A stretch of 52,873 nucleotides of DNA from Photobacterium sp. Ph5 (GTDB lineage Bacteria; Pseudomonadota; Gammaproteobacteria; Enterobacterales; Vibrionaceae): positions 1 to 52,873 of the forward strand of contig NZ_JADQAQ010000032.1 of NCBI RefSeq assembly GCF_022129445.1, in the 5' to 3' direction. Each line of letters opens with the position of its first letter. Within the stretch, counting starts at the first letter, position 1. The notes under the pieces are model-generated. The model was given only the letters and a program-made list of their open reading frames with translations. It searched no databases and was not told the origin of the DNA. Shown piece after piece: positions 36,203 to 45,779 of this stretch. The position numbers were made by a program, and so were the translations under genes.

Positions 36203-37000
36203 TTATTCAGTTTTATCTTCAGCCACTAACTGGTTGAATACTGGCTCACCAAAATGGAACACAATAAATTCCCCTGTTGCCATTTTGTGCCAATTTTCAT
36301 CATTGGTTAATGGTTGAGTAGCTATAACCGTTACCACGTCATCTGGGGTTGTTTCTTGTTGAAAATCAATCGTGACATCTTCATCAATTAACGATGCTTG
36401 ACCAAATGGTGCACGACGCGTGATCCAATGTAAATTATTAGTACAGTAGGTAAGTACGTACTCACCATTACTTAATAACATATTGTAAACACCAAGCTGA
36501 CGTAAGTGCTCACAACACTGAGCAAAGTAACTAAATACTGGGTTTAAATCGTCCGGTAATTTTGGAAACTTCGACTCAAGTTGATTGAGCAGCCAACAGA
36601 AGGCAATTTCACTGTCGGTATCACCCACCGCTTTATGTCTACCCGTTTCCAAACTCTCATAGCCCGTTAGCTGACCATTATGAGCAAACGTCCAATAGTT
36701 TCCCCACAACTCACGAGTAAATGGATGGGTGTTTTCTAAGTTCACTCCACCACGGTTCGCTTGCCGAATATGGCTCACCACTGCCCGACTTTTTATCGGA
36801 TATTGTTGTACCAATTCAGCAATACGAGACTGACAGCTTGGATTCGGATCTTTAAAGGTTCGGAACCCCTTACCTTCATAAAACGTAATGCCCCAACCAT
36901 CACGATGAGGGCCAGTGTTCCCCCCTCGCTGCATTAATCCAGTGAAACTAAAGCAAATATCTGTTGGCACATTTGCGCTCATGCCTAGCAATTCACACAT
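36203..37000 (-). CDS. yafJ: Class II glutamine amidotransferase (YafJ type)
   Basis: This 265-residue protein has the N-terminal nucleophile Cys2 (MCELLGMSAN), then GGNTGPHRDGWGITFY, HIRQANRG and NTHPFTRELWGNYWTFAHNG, the glutaminase pocket of class II (Ntn) amidotransferases. No synthase domain is attached, so the acceptor of the ammonia is unknown. It lies next to gmhA as yafJ does in E. coli. Confidence 0.92.
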   Translation of the reverse strand: MCELLGMSANVPTDICFSFTGLMQRGGNTGPHRDGWGITFYEGKGFRTFKDPNPSCQSRIAELVQQYPIKSRAVVSHIRQANRGGVNLENTHPFTRELWGNYWTFAHNGQLTGYESLETGRHKAVGDTDSEIAFCWLLNQLESKFPKLPDDLNPVFSYFAQCCEHLRQLGVYNMLLSNGEYVLTYCTNNLHWITRRAPFGQASLIDEDVTIDFQQETTPDDVVTVIATQPLTNDENWHKMATGEFIVFHFGEPVFNQLVAEDKTE

Positions 37001-37063
37001 ATTCCTTTATGCCCTTTTATTATTAATTAACGATACTTATCAATAGCCAGAATGACCTAAGGC

Positions 37064-37645
37064 TTATTCTGCTGCCATTTCCTTTTCAACAAGCATAATT
37101 AAAATATGAATAATCTTAATATGAATTTCTTGAATGCGATCAGCATAACCAAAATGAGGAACACGGATTTCAACATCCGCTAAGCCAGCCATTTGACCGC
37201 CATCTTTACCGGTTAAGGCAATTGTCTTCATGCCCTTTACTTTTGCAGCTTCAATCGCCTTTAAAATATTGCCTGAATTACCTGAAGTAGATAGACCAAA
37301 CAATACGTCACCTTTTGCACCCACTGCTTCTAAGTAGCGTGAAAATACGTACTCATAGCCGAAGTCATTACTTACACACGATAAGTGGCTTGGATCAGAT
37401 ATCGCAATACCAGGATAACCAGGGCGGTTTTCACGGTAACGACCTGTTAGCTCTTCAGCAAAGTGCATTGCATCACAATGCGAACCACCATTACCACAAG
37501 ACAATACTTTACCGCCTTGTTTAAAGGAATCAGCTAATAGTTTTGCTGCCGCTTCAATATCAGCAAGGTTTTTATCATCACTTAAAAAGCGATTTAGTAC
37601 ATCAGCTGCATCTGTTAGTTCTGCACGGATCAGATCCTGATACAT
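37064..37645 (-). CDS. gmhA: Sedoheptulose-7-phosphate isomerase
   Basis: GmhA (LpcA) makes D-glycero-D-manno-heptose 7-phosphate for the LPS inner core. The 193-residue SIS-fold enzyme contains [21 protein letters not shown] (about residues 49-69), the [10 protein letters not shown] loop and [10 protein letters not shown] (near 117). It lies upstream of yafJ in the same orientation with a 63-base gap. Confidence 0.96.
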   Translation of the reverse strand: MYQDLIRAELTDAADVLNRFLSDDKNLADIEAAAKLLADSFKQGGKVLSCGNGGSHCDAMHFAEELTGRYRENRPGYPGIAISDPSHLSCVSNDFGYEYVFSRYLEAVGAKGDVLFGLSTSGNSGNILKAIEAAKVKGMKTIALTGKDGGQMAGLADVEIRVPHFGYADRIQEIHIKIIHILIMLVEKEMAAE

Positions 37646-37677
37646 AAGCGATTCTCTCTATTATTCTTTAGATACAA

Positions 37678-37703
37678 ATCAAGCGGGTAAATACCCGCTT
37701 GAT
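37678..37703 (-). terminator. Terminator-like hairpin between sulP and gmhA
   Basis: ATCAAGCGGGTA pairs with TACCCGCTTGAT around AA. On the minus strand TTGTATCT follows, a weak T tract, so termination of sulP may be partial. Confidence 0.65.
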
Positions 37704-37744
37704 GTTTTAAATACACCGTTATTCGCAGTTTACATACAAATAAC

Positions 37745-39436
37745 TTACAGTGTCGACTCCTGATCAGAATCATTGTGAGAATTAATCAGTAAAACTTGCT
37801 GCAATTGACTAACAGAATGAGCTAAATGCACATTCTCTGCCTCAAATATTCCAGCATGGTAGAGTTTACGTTCAACATGCGGCTGCGTACCTAATAAATA
37901 GACAGGTAACTCAGACAGGCGATCTAACGCCATATCAAAGGCATGAATAGCAGTAATATCAATCGTTGAGACATCACTAAAATCAAGTACAACAGCACGT
38001 GTTTCTGTCGTTGCATGTTCAATAACAGAAAATGCTTTCTCACTCGCGGCAAAAAATAATGGACCATTAATGTCATAAACAACAACATCATCACCAAAGT
38101 TAAGATGTGGGTGCTCATCATGAGTAATCGTTACTGTCGTTAAGGTCGCAATACGCTGAATAAATAACACACCGGCAAGCAATAAACCGACAATAACAGC
38201 GACAACCATATCGAAAGCAACAGTTAAGATAAAACATGTCATCAAGACAGCAACATCACGACGTGGCGCAACCTTTAACGTATGCACAAAGTGAGGCGCT
38301 TCTGACATATTCCACGCTACCATGATTAGTAAGCCCGCTAATGCACTCATAGGGACAAAAGAAAGTGTTGGTGCTAATACAAGCATCGCGACTAATACAA
38401 AAATCGCATGCATCATGCCTGAAATAGGTGAAAATGCACCAGATCGAATATTGGTCGCCGTACGGGCAATCGCAGCCGTTGCTGGAATACCACCAAAGAA
38501 AGGCACAACCATATTGGCAATACCTTGACCGACAAGCTCGGCATTCGGATTGTGCTTTTTACTTGTCATACCGTCTGCAACAACCGCGCATAATAGCGAT
38601 TCGATACAACCAAGCATCGCGATAGTCAGCGCTGATGGCATCAATTCAATCACGGTAGCCCAATTAAAAGTATCGGACTTCCACAGTGCGATAAACTGCG
38701 GTGCTTCTTGTGGAATACCATGGCCCACAAGGCTACCAATAGTGTAGCTAAATTTTTCACCCAGCAAAGTTACATGCTCAGGGCCAAATTTGTTTAATGC
38801 TAACGCTAAAACCGTACCTACCAATAACGATACCAAGTGAGGTGGAATACGCGTTTTTAACTTCGCCCAGCCAATAAAGACAAAAATAGTGACCACCCCG
38901 ACAATCGCATCAGCATAGTTCGCTGTAGGTAGAGCATGGGCATACGACATCACTTTTTCAGGAAAATGGATTGGGCTACCTTGAATATGTAGACCTAATA
39001 AATCTTTAAGCTGCAAAAAAGCGATAACAAAACCGATACCAGCAGTAAAGCCCGTAGTAACCGGATATGGCACATACGCCACCAGCTGCCCTAAGCGGAA
39101 AACCCCCATCAATAACAGGATAATACCTGACATCATGGTGGCTAACATTAAGCCTGATAAGCCGTATTTTTGAGTGATAGGTAAAAGGATAACCACAAAG
39201 GCCGCAGTAGGACCTGTGATATTAAATCGTGAACCACCTAATAATGCGGCTAAAAAGCCCGCCACAATGACCGTATACAATCCATGTTGTGGTGGTACAC
39301 CGACAGCAATTGCTAATGCCATCCCCAATGGAATCGCCACAATACCGACCGTAATACCCGATACAATATCGGCACGAAATTTAGAGAAGGAATAACCATC
39401 CTTCCACGCCTGTGATAAAGCATGAAATAACAACAC
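37745..39436 (-). CDS. SulP-family anion transporter with STAS domain
   Basis: This 563-residue SLC26/SulP transporter has ten or more membrane segments (residues 20-410). Family motifs include IVSGITVGIVAIPLGMALA, GLYTVIVAGFLAALLGGSRFNITGP (split here as recognised blocks) and GIANMVVPFFGGIPATAAIART. A C-terminal STAS domain spans about 440-545. Possible substrates are sulfate, bicarbonate or dicarboxylates; the sequence does not decide. The start is GTG at 39436 with AGAGG 7-8 bases upstream. It interrupts the gmhA-fadE adjacency known in E. coli. Confidence 0.9.
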   Translation of the reverse strand: MLLFHALSQAWKDGYSFSKFRADIVSGITVGIVAIPLGMALAIAVGVPPQHGLYTVIVAGFLAALLGGSRFNITGPTAAFVVILLPITQKYGLSGLMLATMMSGIILLLMGVFRLGQLVAYVPYPVTTGFTAGIGFVIAFLQLKDLLGLHIQGSPIHFPEKVMSYAHALPTANYADAIVGVVTIFVFIGWAKLKTRIPPHLVSLLVGTVLALALNKFGPEHVTLLGEKFSYTIGSLVGHGIPQEAPQFIALWKSDTFNWATVIELMPSALTIAMLGCIESLLCAVVADGMTSKKHNPNAELVGQGIANMVVPFFGGIPATAAIARTATNIRSGAFSPISGMMHAIFVLVAMLVLAPTLSFVPMSALAGLLIMVAWNMSEAPHFVHTLKVAPRRDVAVLMTCFILTVAFDMVVAVIVGLLLAGVLFIQRIATLTTVTITHDEHPHLNFGDDVVVYDINGPLFFAASEKAFSVIEHATTETRAVVLDFSDVSTIDITAIHAFDMALDRLSELPVYLLGTQPHVERKLYHAGIFEAENVHLAHSVSQLQQVLLINSHNDSDQESTL

Positions 39437-39488
39437 AACAAGACCTCTTGTACTTTGCGTACATTTGATAAACAGGAATTGATGTCAA

Positions 39489-39532
39489 CCCGATGTAGGG
39501 GGTCCGGCGGGCATGTGTCAGTCGGAATCGGG
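39489..39532 (-). other. GC-rich structured leader element of sulP
   Basis: CCCGAT (39489-39494) pairs with ATCGGG (39527-39532) and TCCG (39503-39506) with CGGA (39523-39526); the two stems are stacked on one side and separated by a GTAGGGGG bulge on the other. On the minus strand this would lie about 53 bases before the sulP start. No known riboswitch class is recognised. Confidence 0.4.
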
Positions 39533-39591
39533 AAAGGCAACAAAAGGAAATACTATTCAACACGGGATGATTAAAATATAACCTCCCACAA

Positions 39592-39613
39592 TAACGTGAA
39601 CAATATCACAATA
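39592..39613. promoter_or_regulatory. CRP-type binding site between sulP and fadE
   Basis: CGTGA-N6-TCACA matches the CRP consensus TGTGA-N6-TCACA at nine of ten core bases. It lies 156 bases from the sulP start and about 330 from the fadE start. Confidence 0.65.
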
Positions 39614-39784
39614 CGGCATATGTTAACGCTCTGCTAAAATTCTGCAAGTGAAAAAAATAACCACGATGATCTCGATCAATCCCTTTATTAGCCTAACTTT
39701 TCCTTATTTTGTAGACGTAACCGTTTACTTTCATATTAAAAAACTATTTTACATTTTGTTAAAGAACACATTACAATAATTAAA

Positions 39785-39801
39785 AAGTGGTAAGACCTCT
39801 T
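39785..39801. promoter_or_regulatory. FadR-type operator upstream of fadE
   Basis: AAGTGGTAAGACCTCTT matches the FadR consensus ANCTGGTNNGACCNGNT except at two outer positions, keeping the TGGT and GACC cores. It lies about 140 bases before fadE. Confidence 0.65.
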
Positions 39802-39939
39802 ACCTTAATAATAATTACCCTACAATTAACAATAAAATGTGTAGCAATGTACTGAACTCTTCATCATGAAGTCAGGTCTCGCTCAATTAGTCCTGATGAT
39901 GTGTAAACAGTCTTACTACACAGATTAAGGAGAATCACT

Positions 39940-42396
39940 ATGGTTACGCTTGCGTATGTCATTGGCTTTATCGGTGTTATGTTCATATTGGCGTATCATC
40001 GCGCGTCATTAAAAACTTTTACGGCGGTAATTGCTGCAACACTATTAATCGGTACTGTTTTTTCTATTACAGGTATTATTAGCTGGTTAATTTTCGCTGC
40101 GATTGCGATTCCTCTTAACATCCCAGCCTTACGTAAAAAATATCTCGCCGCTCCTGCATTAAAAGCCTTTAAAGGTGTAATGCCTGAAATGTCTCGCACT
40201 GAAAAAGAAGCCATTGATGCTGGTACCGTGTGGTGGGAAGCTGATTTATTTGGTGGTAATCCAGACTGGAAAAAACTCCATGATATCCCTGTGCCAACCC
40301 TTTCAGCAGAAGAGCAAGCTTTTCTCGATGGACCGGTAAATGAACTTTGCCGTATGGTAAATGATTTTCAAATTACTCATGAATTTGCCGATCTACCACC
40401 CGAAATTTGGCAATACTTAAAAGATCATAAGTTCTTCGCTATGATCATTAAAAAACAATATGGTGGACTTGAGTTTTCTGCCTATGCTCAATCATTAGTA
40501 CTGCAAAAATTAACCGGCGTCTCTGCAGTATTATCATCAACCGTTGGTGTCCCTAATTCACTAGGTCCAGGCGAACTGCTTCAACACTATGGTACTGAAG
40601 AGCAGAAAAACCATTATTTACCCCGCTTAGCTGCTGGTCAGGAAATCCCTTGTTTTGCCTTAACTAGCCCAGAAGCAGGCTCAGATGCCGGCTCAATTCC
40701 CGATTTCGGTATTGTGAAAAAAGGTATGTGGCAAGGCGAAGAAGTCCTTGGTATGGAATTAACATGGAACAAACGTTATATCACTCTAGCGCCGGTTGCT
40801 ACGGTACTAGGTCTTGCCTTTAAACTCTCAGATCCTGACAGCTTACTCGGAGATCAAAAAGATCTGGGTATCACCTGTGCCTTGATCCCAACCGATCTAG
40901 AGGGCGTTGAGATTGGTCGTCGTCACTTCCCTCTTAATGTGCCATTCCAAAATGGTCCAACTAAAGGTAACAAAATCTTTGTCCCTATTGATTTTATTAT
41001 CGGTGGTCAGGAAATGGCAGGCCAAGGATGGCGTATGCTAGTAGAATGTCTATCGGTTGGTCGCGGTATCACTCTACCGTCTAATTCAACGGGTGGATTA
41101 AAAACCGCAGCAATCGCAACAGGGGCTTATGCGCGTATTCGTCGCCAATTCAAAATGCCAATTGGTAAAATGGAAGGCATTGAAGAGCCACTTGCACGTA
41201 TTGCGGGTAATGCTTATGTCTTAGATGCAGCCAGTACTCTAACCGTCGCTGGCATCGATCTTGGCGAAAAACCTTCCGTTATCTCTGCGATTGTAAAATA
41301 CCATTGTACCCATCGTAGCCAACGCGGTGTGATTGATGCGATGGATATTGTCGGTGGTAAAGGGATCTGTATGGGACCGAGCAACTTTATTGCTCGTGGT
41401 TATCAAGGTGCGCCTATTGCTGTCACCGTTGAAGGGGCGAATATTCTAACACGTTCAATGATCATCTTTGGACAAGGTGCAATCCGTTGTCACCCTTATG
41501 TGTTAGAAGAGATGAACGCCGCTTATAATGATGATAAAAAACAAGCCTTAGAAAGCTTTGATAAAGCAGTATTTGCTCATGTTGGCTTCGTGATAAGTAA
41601 CATGGCACGCTCTTTCTGGTTAGGTATTACCGATGGCTACGGATCATCGGCGCCACGTAAAGATGCAACCACACGTTATTACCAACAACTCAACCGCTAC
41701 AGTGCTAACCTTGCTCTACTGGCTGATATTTCTATGGCTGTGCTTGGTGGTTCGTTAAAACGTAAAGAGCGTTTATCTGCCCGTTTAGGTGATGTGCTTA
41801 GCCAGCTTTACTTATCATCAGCAACACTAAAACGTTATGCCGATGATGGTTATCAACAGCAAGATCTTCCATTAGTACATTGGGGGTTACAGGATTCATT
41901 ATACCAAGCAGAAACAGCCCTTGATGACTTCCTAAGTAACTTCCCTAATAAGTTCATTGCTGGCGCACTACGTGTTGTATTGTTCCCATTAGGTCAACGT
42001 CGTATCAAACCAAGTGATAACTTAGATCATGCCGTTGCTCGTTTAGCACAAACCCCATCAGAAACTCGAGATCGCCTAGGTCGAGGTCAATTCTTAGAAG
42101 CATCTGAAGGGAATCCAGTCGGTATGATGGAAGCTGCACTTAACGATATTCTTGCCGCTGAGCCGATTTATGATCGAGTTTGTAAAGCTGCGAACAAAAA
42201 ATATCCGTTTGTACAGTTAGGTAATGTTGCCGATAAAGGACTTGAACTCGGTGTAATTGAACATGCTGAAGCAGAGCTATTGCGCCGTGCTGAATTAGGT
42301 CGCTTACGTACCATTAATGTGGATGATTTTGAGCCTGACCAATTAGCCGCAAAGCCAAACTCAAACACTGATTGCTCAATCAATAATGCAGCTTAA
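39940..42396 (+). CDS. fadE: Acyl-CoA dehydrogenase FadE
   Basis: FadE catalyses the first oxidation step of fatty acid beta-oxidation. The 818-residue protein (E. coli 814) begins with two hydrophobic segments (about residues 3-20 and 25-55). The FAD acyl-CoA dehydrogenase core follows, with [15 protein letters not shown] (near 240), and [18 protein letters not shown] (near 505) containing the conserved glutamate region. A C-terminal domain specific to FadE (DUF1974) ends the protein. AAGGAG lies 7-8 bases before the ATG. A FadR-type box upstream fits control by fatty acids. Confidence 0.97.
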   Translation: MVTLAYVIGFIGVMFILAYHRASLKTFTAVIAATLLIGTVFSITGIISWLIFAAIAIPLNIPALRKKYLAAPALKAFKGVMPEMSRTEKEAIDAGTVWWEADLFGGNPDWKKLHDIPVPTLSAEEQAFLDGPVNELCRMVNDFQITHEFADLPPEIWQYLKDHKFFAMIIKKQYGGLEFSAYAQSLVLQKLTGVSAVLSSTVGVPNSLGPGELLQHYGTEEQKNHYLPRLAAGQEIPCFALTSPEAGSDAGSIPDFGIVKKGMWQGEEVLGMELTWNKRYITLAPVATVLGLAFKLSDPDSLLGDQKDLGITCALIPTDLEGVEIGRRHFPLNVPFQNGPTKGNKIFVPIDFIIGGQEMAGQGWRMLVECLSVGRGITLPSNSTGGLKTAAIATGAYARIRRQFKMPIGKMEGIEEPLARIAGNAYVLDAASTLTVAGIDLGEKPSVISAIVKYHCTHRSQRGVIDAMDIVGGKGICMGPSNFIARGYQGAPIAVTVEGANILTRSMIIFGQGAIRCHPYVLEEMNAAYNDDKKQALESFDKAVFAHVGFVISNMARSFWLGITDGYGSSAPRKDATTRYYQQLNRYSANLALLADISMAVLGGSLKRKERLSARLGDVLSQLYLSSATLKRYADDGYQQQDLPLVHWGLQDSLYQAETALDDFLSNFPNKFIAGALRVVLFPLGQRRIKPSDNLDHAVARLAQTPSETRDRLGRGQFLEASEGNPVGMMEAALNDILAAEPIYDRVCKAANKKYPFVQLGNVADKGLELGVIEHAEAELLRRAELGRLRTINVDDFEPDQLAAKPNSNTDCSINNAA

Positions 42397-42431
42397 ACGA
42401 GCCTATTTTATTTAAAAAGTTAAGACACAAC

Positions 42432-42462
42432 AAAGGGAAGCGACAGCTTCCCTTTTCTTTCT
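42432..42462 (+). terminator. Intrinsic terminator after fadE
   Basis: AAAGGGAAGC pairs with GCTTCCCTTT around GACA, followed by TCTTTCTT. The left A run is too short to serve the convergent gene well. Confidence 0.82.
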
Positions 42463-42477
42463 TCAACAGAAGAGAAT

Positions 42478-43716
42478 TTATGAAGGTAAAACAAGGGCTT
42501 CTTTTTTCTCTTTTCGACGCTTTTTAAATACTCGCCAGCCCCATATACCACTAATCACTAATACGATTATCGCGCTATTTCCTATTACCATCACACTGAG
42601 TATTTTCTCTCGTGAGGCTTTTTGCAATTCAATCTCTTTTAATATCTGTTGTCGTTCAAGCTCTGCTTTATCAATAACGGGAAGCTCAATATCAGTTTCT
42701 GAGCGAATATTATTAATCACCGCAAAATGGCTTTCAACTAACGGAAATATCAGCTCGCGTTGATACAACCGATCAGTACCGTAGATCCAACCTTCCCACG
42801 AATATTTACCTGTCTCACCATCAAAAGGCAATCCAACCGACAGCTCAGTTTCATTTGGTAATGTTCGTTGCTGAATAATTTGCTGTTTAGTATTTGGTGT
42901 ACCGTAGCGAATATAAGCAGCTAATGATCCTGCTACCAGCGCATCATCTTGAGGCAATATCACCACTTGATGAGGCTCTTGTCGTTTATGACTTTTAATA
43001 AGAGTGGCAGAAAACGGTTTTGGGTAAACCAATACTTCTTGCTCTATGGCTCGTGTAAAAACCCCATTCATTGACTTAATTACAACACGATATTTACCCG
43101 GCTCAACAGTAGCAGGAAGAGAAACCGTAAATATACCATCCCCTGCCACTTCATCACGATCCTGACCGTTATCTTCAAAGTTACCTACCACTATTGGTTC
43201 TGGCTGCATATCATTAGTGAGTTGCTGCTCTTTAGATATAAAGGGGTAAAATGACACCCGCAATTTCACCCGATCTAAAAAGTCACGGACGGTTAAAGGC
43301 TGCTCATTTTGTAATAGTTTTGCAGAGAACTTTAACACTTCAGATTGGTATAAATTCTGCGGTAACGTATCTGCTGTTAAATGAAGATTAGACAACAAAG
43401 TAATACGGTTATCTTGCGAAACGCGTCCAATCGCTTGCCAAGGTCCCGCCATTGGCTCATCAATCGAAATAATATCGAGATCATTTTCAGAATACCAAGA
43501 AACGTGCTCTGGATGACGACTGGAATAATATTTCGAGCCATCCGGCGCGACCAACACCACAGGACGACTGGGTTGCTCTCGTTTTACCATGAAAGACACT
43601 TGCTTTATCGTTGGATCAACACGGAAACGGTTATCAAGCCACGTCATCCGATCATTATCTTGCGCCCAAGCAAATAATGGCCAGACAACCATACATATCC
43701 ATAACCGCTTCAGCAT
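42478..43716 (-). CDS. TIGR03503-family membrane-anchored periplasmic protein
   Basis: This 412-residue protein has a signal peptide (about residues 1-18, cut after FAWA), a large beta-rich periplasmic part (with DGIFTVSLPATVEPGKYRVVIKS, as in extracellular repeat folds; the stretch is near 190), a predicted coiled-coil helix rich in Glu and Gln (about 350-370), one membrane helix (about 372-396) and a basic cytoplasmic tail. This matches the TIGR03503 family of Vibrio and Shewanella. AGGAG precedes the ATG. It starts 7 bases after the dnaQ stop and is probably co-transcribed. Function unknown. Confidence 0.82.
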   Translation of the reverse strand: MLKRLWICMVVWPLFAWAQDNDRMTWLDNRFRVDPTIKQVSFMVKREQPSRPVVLVAPDGSKYYSSRHPEHVSWYSENDLDIISIDEPMAGPWQAIGRVSQDNRITLLSNLHLTADTLPQNLYQSEVLKFSAKLLQNEQPLTVRDFLDRVKLRVSFYPFISKEQQLTNDMQPEPIVVGNFEDNGQDRDEVAGDGIFTVSLPATVEPGKYRVVIKSMNGVFTRAIEQEVLVYPKPFSATLIKSHKRQEPHQVVILPQDDALVAGSLAAYIRYGTPNTKQQIIQQRTLPNETELSVGLPFDGETGKYSWEGWIYGTDRLYQRELIFPLVESHFAVINNIRSETDIELPVIDKAELERQQILKEIELQKASREKILSVMVIGNSAIIVLVISGIWGWRVFKKRRKEKKEALVLPS

Positions 43717-43723
43717 AATTCTC

Positions 43724-44449
43724 CTACAGACGCCAAAGAACGTCAGCTTTTTTACCGATCAAATCGAGTCTTTCTTCATGTGAAACTAATTCATCGGCAG
43801 AAGCACAGATAACCTTTAGCCCTTTTCTTTCACCGACCAAACGCTTTATCGCAAATTCTTTCTCACTATCCCCTTCGTTATCACCACTTAATTTCAATGA
43901 CGTTTGACCACCCGTCATCATTAAATAAACGTCAGCAAGGATCTCGGCATCGAGCAAAGCGCCGTGCAAGGTTCGATGCGAGTTATCTATGCCATAACGC
44001 GAACAAAGAATATCAAGGTTATTACGTTTACCAGGAAAGAGGCGTTTTGCCATTTCCAAGGTATCCGTTACTTTGCAAATATCTTCGGTTTTCTTAAGAT
44101 CAGATCCCATTAACTGGAATTCATAATCCATAAAGCCAATATCGAACGATGCGTTATGAGCGACTAATTCTGCACCATCAATAAAGTCGATAAACTCTTG
44201 ATGAATGTCAGCATAACTTGGCTTACCTATTAAGAACTCATCAGTAATACCATGAACATCAATCGCTTCTGGATCAATCGGACGGTCTGGCTTGATATAA
44301 ACATGGAATGTTTTACCGGTTAGTTTACGGTTAATGATTTCAACCGCACCAATTTCAACAATACGGTGACCTTCATAATGCGGCCCCGTCATGTTCATAC
44401 CGGTGGTTTCTGTATCGAATACAATAATGCGTTGGTTAGTGGCTTTCAT
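43724..44449 (-). CDS. dnaQ: DNA polymerase III epsilon subunit (proofreading exonuclease)
   Basis: Epsilon is the 3'-5' exonuclease of the replicase. The 241-residue protein has the exonuclease motifs FDTETTG (Asp11 and Glu13 region), [13 protein letters not shown] (near 97) and [10 protein letters not shown] (near 162, with the catalytic His and Asp). The C-terminal segment binds the alpha subunit. It is head to head with rnhA (51 bases between starts), as in E. coli. Confidence 0.97.
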   Translation of the reverse strand: MKATNQRIIVFDTETTGMNMTGPHYEGHRIVEIGAVEIINRKLTGKTFHVYIKPDRPIDPEAIDVHGITDEFLIGKPSYADIHQEFIDFIDGAELVAHNASFDIGFMDYEFQLMGSDLKKTEDICKVTDTLEMAKRLFPGKRNNLDILCSRYGIDNSHRTLHGALLDAEILADVYLMMTGGQTSLKLSGDNEGDSEKEFAIKRLVGERKGLKVICASADELVSHEERLDLIGKKADVLWRL

Positions 44450-44500
44450 AGTGGCTTATGTGTCAGACTTAAGTTTTTATCTAGGGCAATACTACCAAAT

Positions 44501-44965
44501 ATGATGAAGCAGGTAGAAATTTACACAGACGGTTCTTGTTTAGGTAATCCTGGTCCCGGTGGCTATGGCGCAGTACTAAGGTACAAGCAACATGAAAAAG
44601 AATTAAGTGATGGCTTTTTCATGACGACTAACAATCGCATGGAGCTACTTGCTGCCATTGAAGGGTTAGCGAGCCTTAAGGAATCATGTCTCGTTGATCT
44701 TACCACTGATAGCCAATACGTGCGTCAAGGAATTACGCAATGGATTCATAATTGGAAAAAACGTGGCTGGAAAACTGCTGATAAAAAACCAGTTAAGAAT
44801 GCGGATTTATGGCAACGTTTAGATACTGAAACCCAACGTCATCAGGTGCAATGGCATTGGGTTAAAGGGCATGCAGGTCATCCAGAAAACGAGCGCTGTG
44901 ATGTACTAGCCAGAGCCGCGGCAGAAAAACCGACTTTTACTGATGAAGGCTATCAAGCTAATTAA
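44501..44965 (+). CDS. rnhA: Ribonuclease HI
   Basis: RNase HI removes RNA from RNA:DNA hybrids. The 154-residue enzyme has the catalytic Asp10 ([18 protein letters not shown]), Glu48 ([13 protein letters not shown]), Asp70 (TTDSQYV) and Asp134 (NERCDVLAR). The start at 44501 ([11 protein letters not shown]) matches the E. coli MLKQVEIFTDG; the longer frame from 44366 overlaps dnaQ and is not family-like. No clear Shine-Dalgarno is seen. Confidence 0.97.
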   Translation: MMKQVEIYTDGSCLGNPGPGGYGAVLRYKQHEKELSDGFFMTTNNRMELLAAIEGLASLKESCLVDLTTDSQYVRQGITQWIHNWKKRGWKTADKKPVKNADLWQRLDTETQRHQVQWHWVKGHAGHPENERCDVLARAAAEKPTFTDEGYQAN

Positions 44966-44980
44966 TTTGTCTTTACAGCA

Positions 44981-45736
44981 TTACGGCAGATCTCGTTTTG
45001 CTACCTTATTACTGGCTTCGGTACGACAATTTACTTGCAACGGAGCCAATTGACGCCTCACTTTCCATTTCGGTTTTATCGGTCTTAATGGGAAAGTACG
45101 CTTTCTTGCCACGATAAAGTACAAACTTCCTACCGCCGATAATGGCTCTGATAAGATATTTTCCAACCATGCAGAACAGGCTAAATGACGCGTAGAAGGT
45201 AATACCGCAAACGTTTCATGATAGATTACTTCATAATTTAGCAACCCAAGCCAGTCAATAACCCGAGACGATAAATACATTCTTCCATTCCATGGTGCTT
45301 TGTTTCTATTCCACGGTAATAACCCGCACAATCCATTAATACTTAATGGGTTACTACCACTAAGTAACAAATAACCATCATCAACAGTAACTCTATCAAT
45401 TTCACGCAACAATCGATGAGGATCCGTTGAATAATCAAGCTGATGAATAAGTAAACACGCATCAAACGACTTTTCAATGAAAGGTAACTCAAATGACTCA
45501 GCTTCAACGTTACGATAACTACTGAATTTATCTACACTAATTTGATGTTGGATATTACAATGGTGACTGGTCAGCTCTGCACTTAAGCCACCAAGCTTTA
45601 ACATATGGTAACCAAACAGCTTCGGACACCACTCATCGATTCGAGCTTGTAATAATTGTGCCGCCCATTCACCATTGGTCACATTAGACCAAGAATAAGG
45701 CACTTCAATATGTGTTACTGTACGCGCTGGCTTCAT
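44981..45736 (-). CDS. yafS: YafS-type SAM-dependent methyltransferase
   Basis: This 251-residue protein of the Methyltransf_11-like class is recognised mainly by position between rnhA and gloB and by similarity to E. coli YafS (GYHMLKLGGLSAEL at the SAM strand, SFDACLLIHQLDYSTDPHR in the middle, then LLLSGSNPLSING). Substrate unknown. The start at 45736 (MKPARTV) avoids overlap with gloB; the open frame to 45817 would overlap it. The starts of this gene and gloB are 43 bases apart on opposite strands. Confidence 0.86.
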   Translation of the reverse strand: MKPARTVTHIEVPYSWSNVTNGEWAAQLLQARIDEWCPKLFGYHMLKLGGLSAELTSHHCNIQHQISVDKFSSYRNVEAESFELPFIEKSFDACLLIHQLDYSTDPHRLLREIDRVTVDDGYLLLSGSNPLSINGLCGLLPWNRNKAPWNGRMYLSSRVIDWLGLLNYEVIYHETFAVLPSTRHLACSAWLENILSEPLSAVGSLYFIVARKRTFPLRPIKPKWKVRRQLAPLQVNCRTEASNKVAKRDLP

Positions 45737-45779
45737 AATAGTACTGCTCAACACCTGAATTAGGCTGGAGAAGAAATTC

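Larger units (their letters stand above)
39437..39939. other. Divergent sulP / fadE regulatory region
   Basis: This 503-base region has no credible gene. It holds a GC-rich pairing element in the sulP leader (39489-39532), a CRP-type site (39592-39613) and a FadR-type box (39785-39801), in otherwise AT-rich DNA. Confidence 0.6.

Noticed and set aside
44366..44500. N-terminal extension of rnhA inside dnaQ
   Set aside because: The extension lacks family similarity and overlaps dnaQ on the other strand; the start at 44501 matches RNase HI N-termini.
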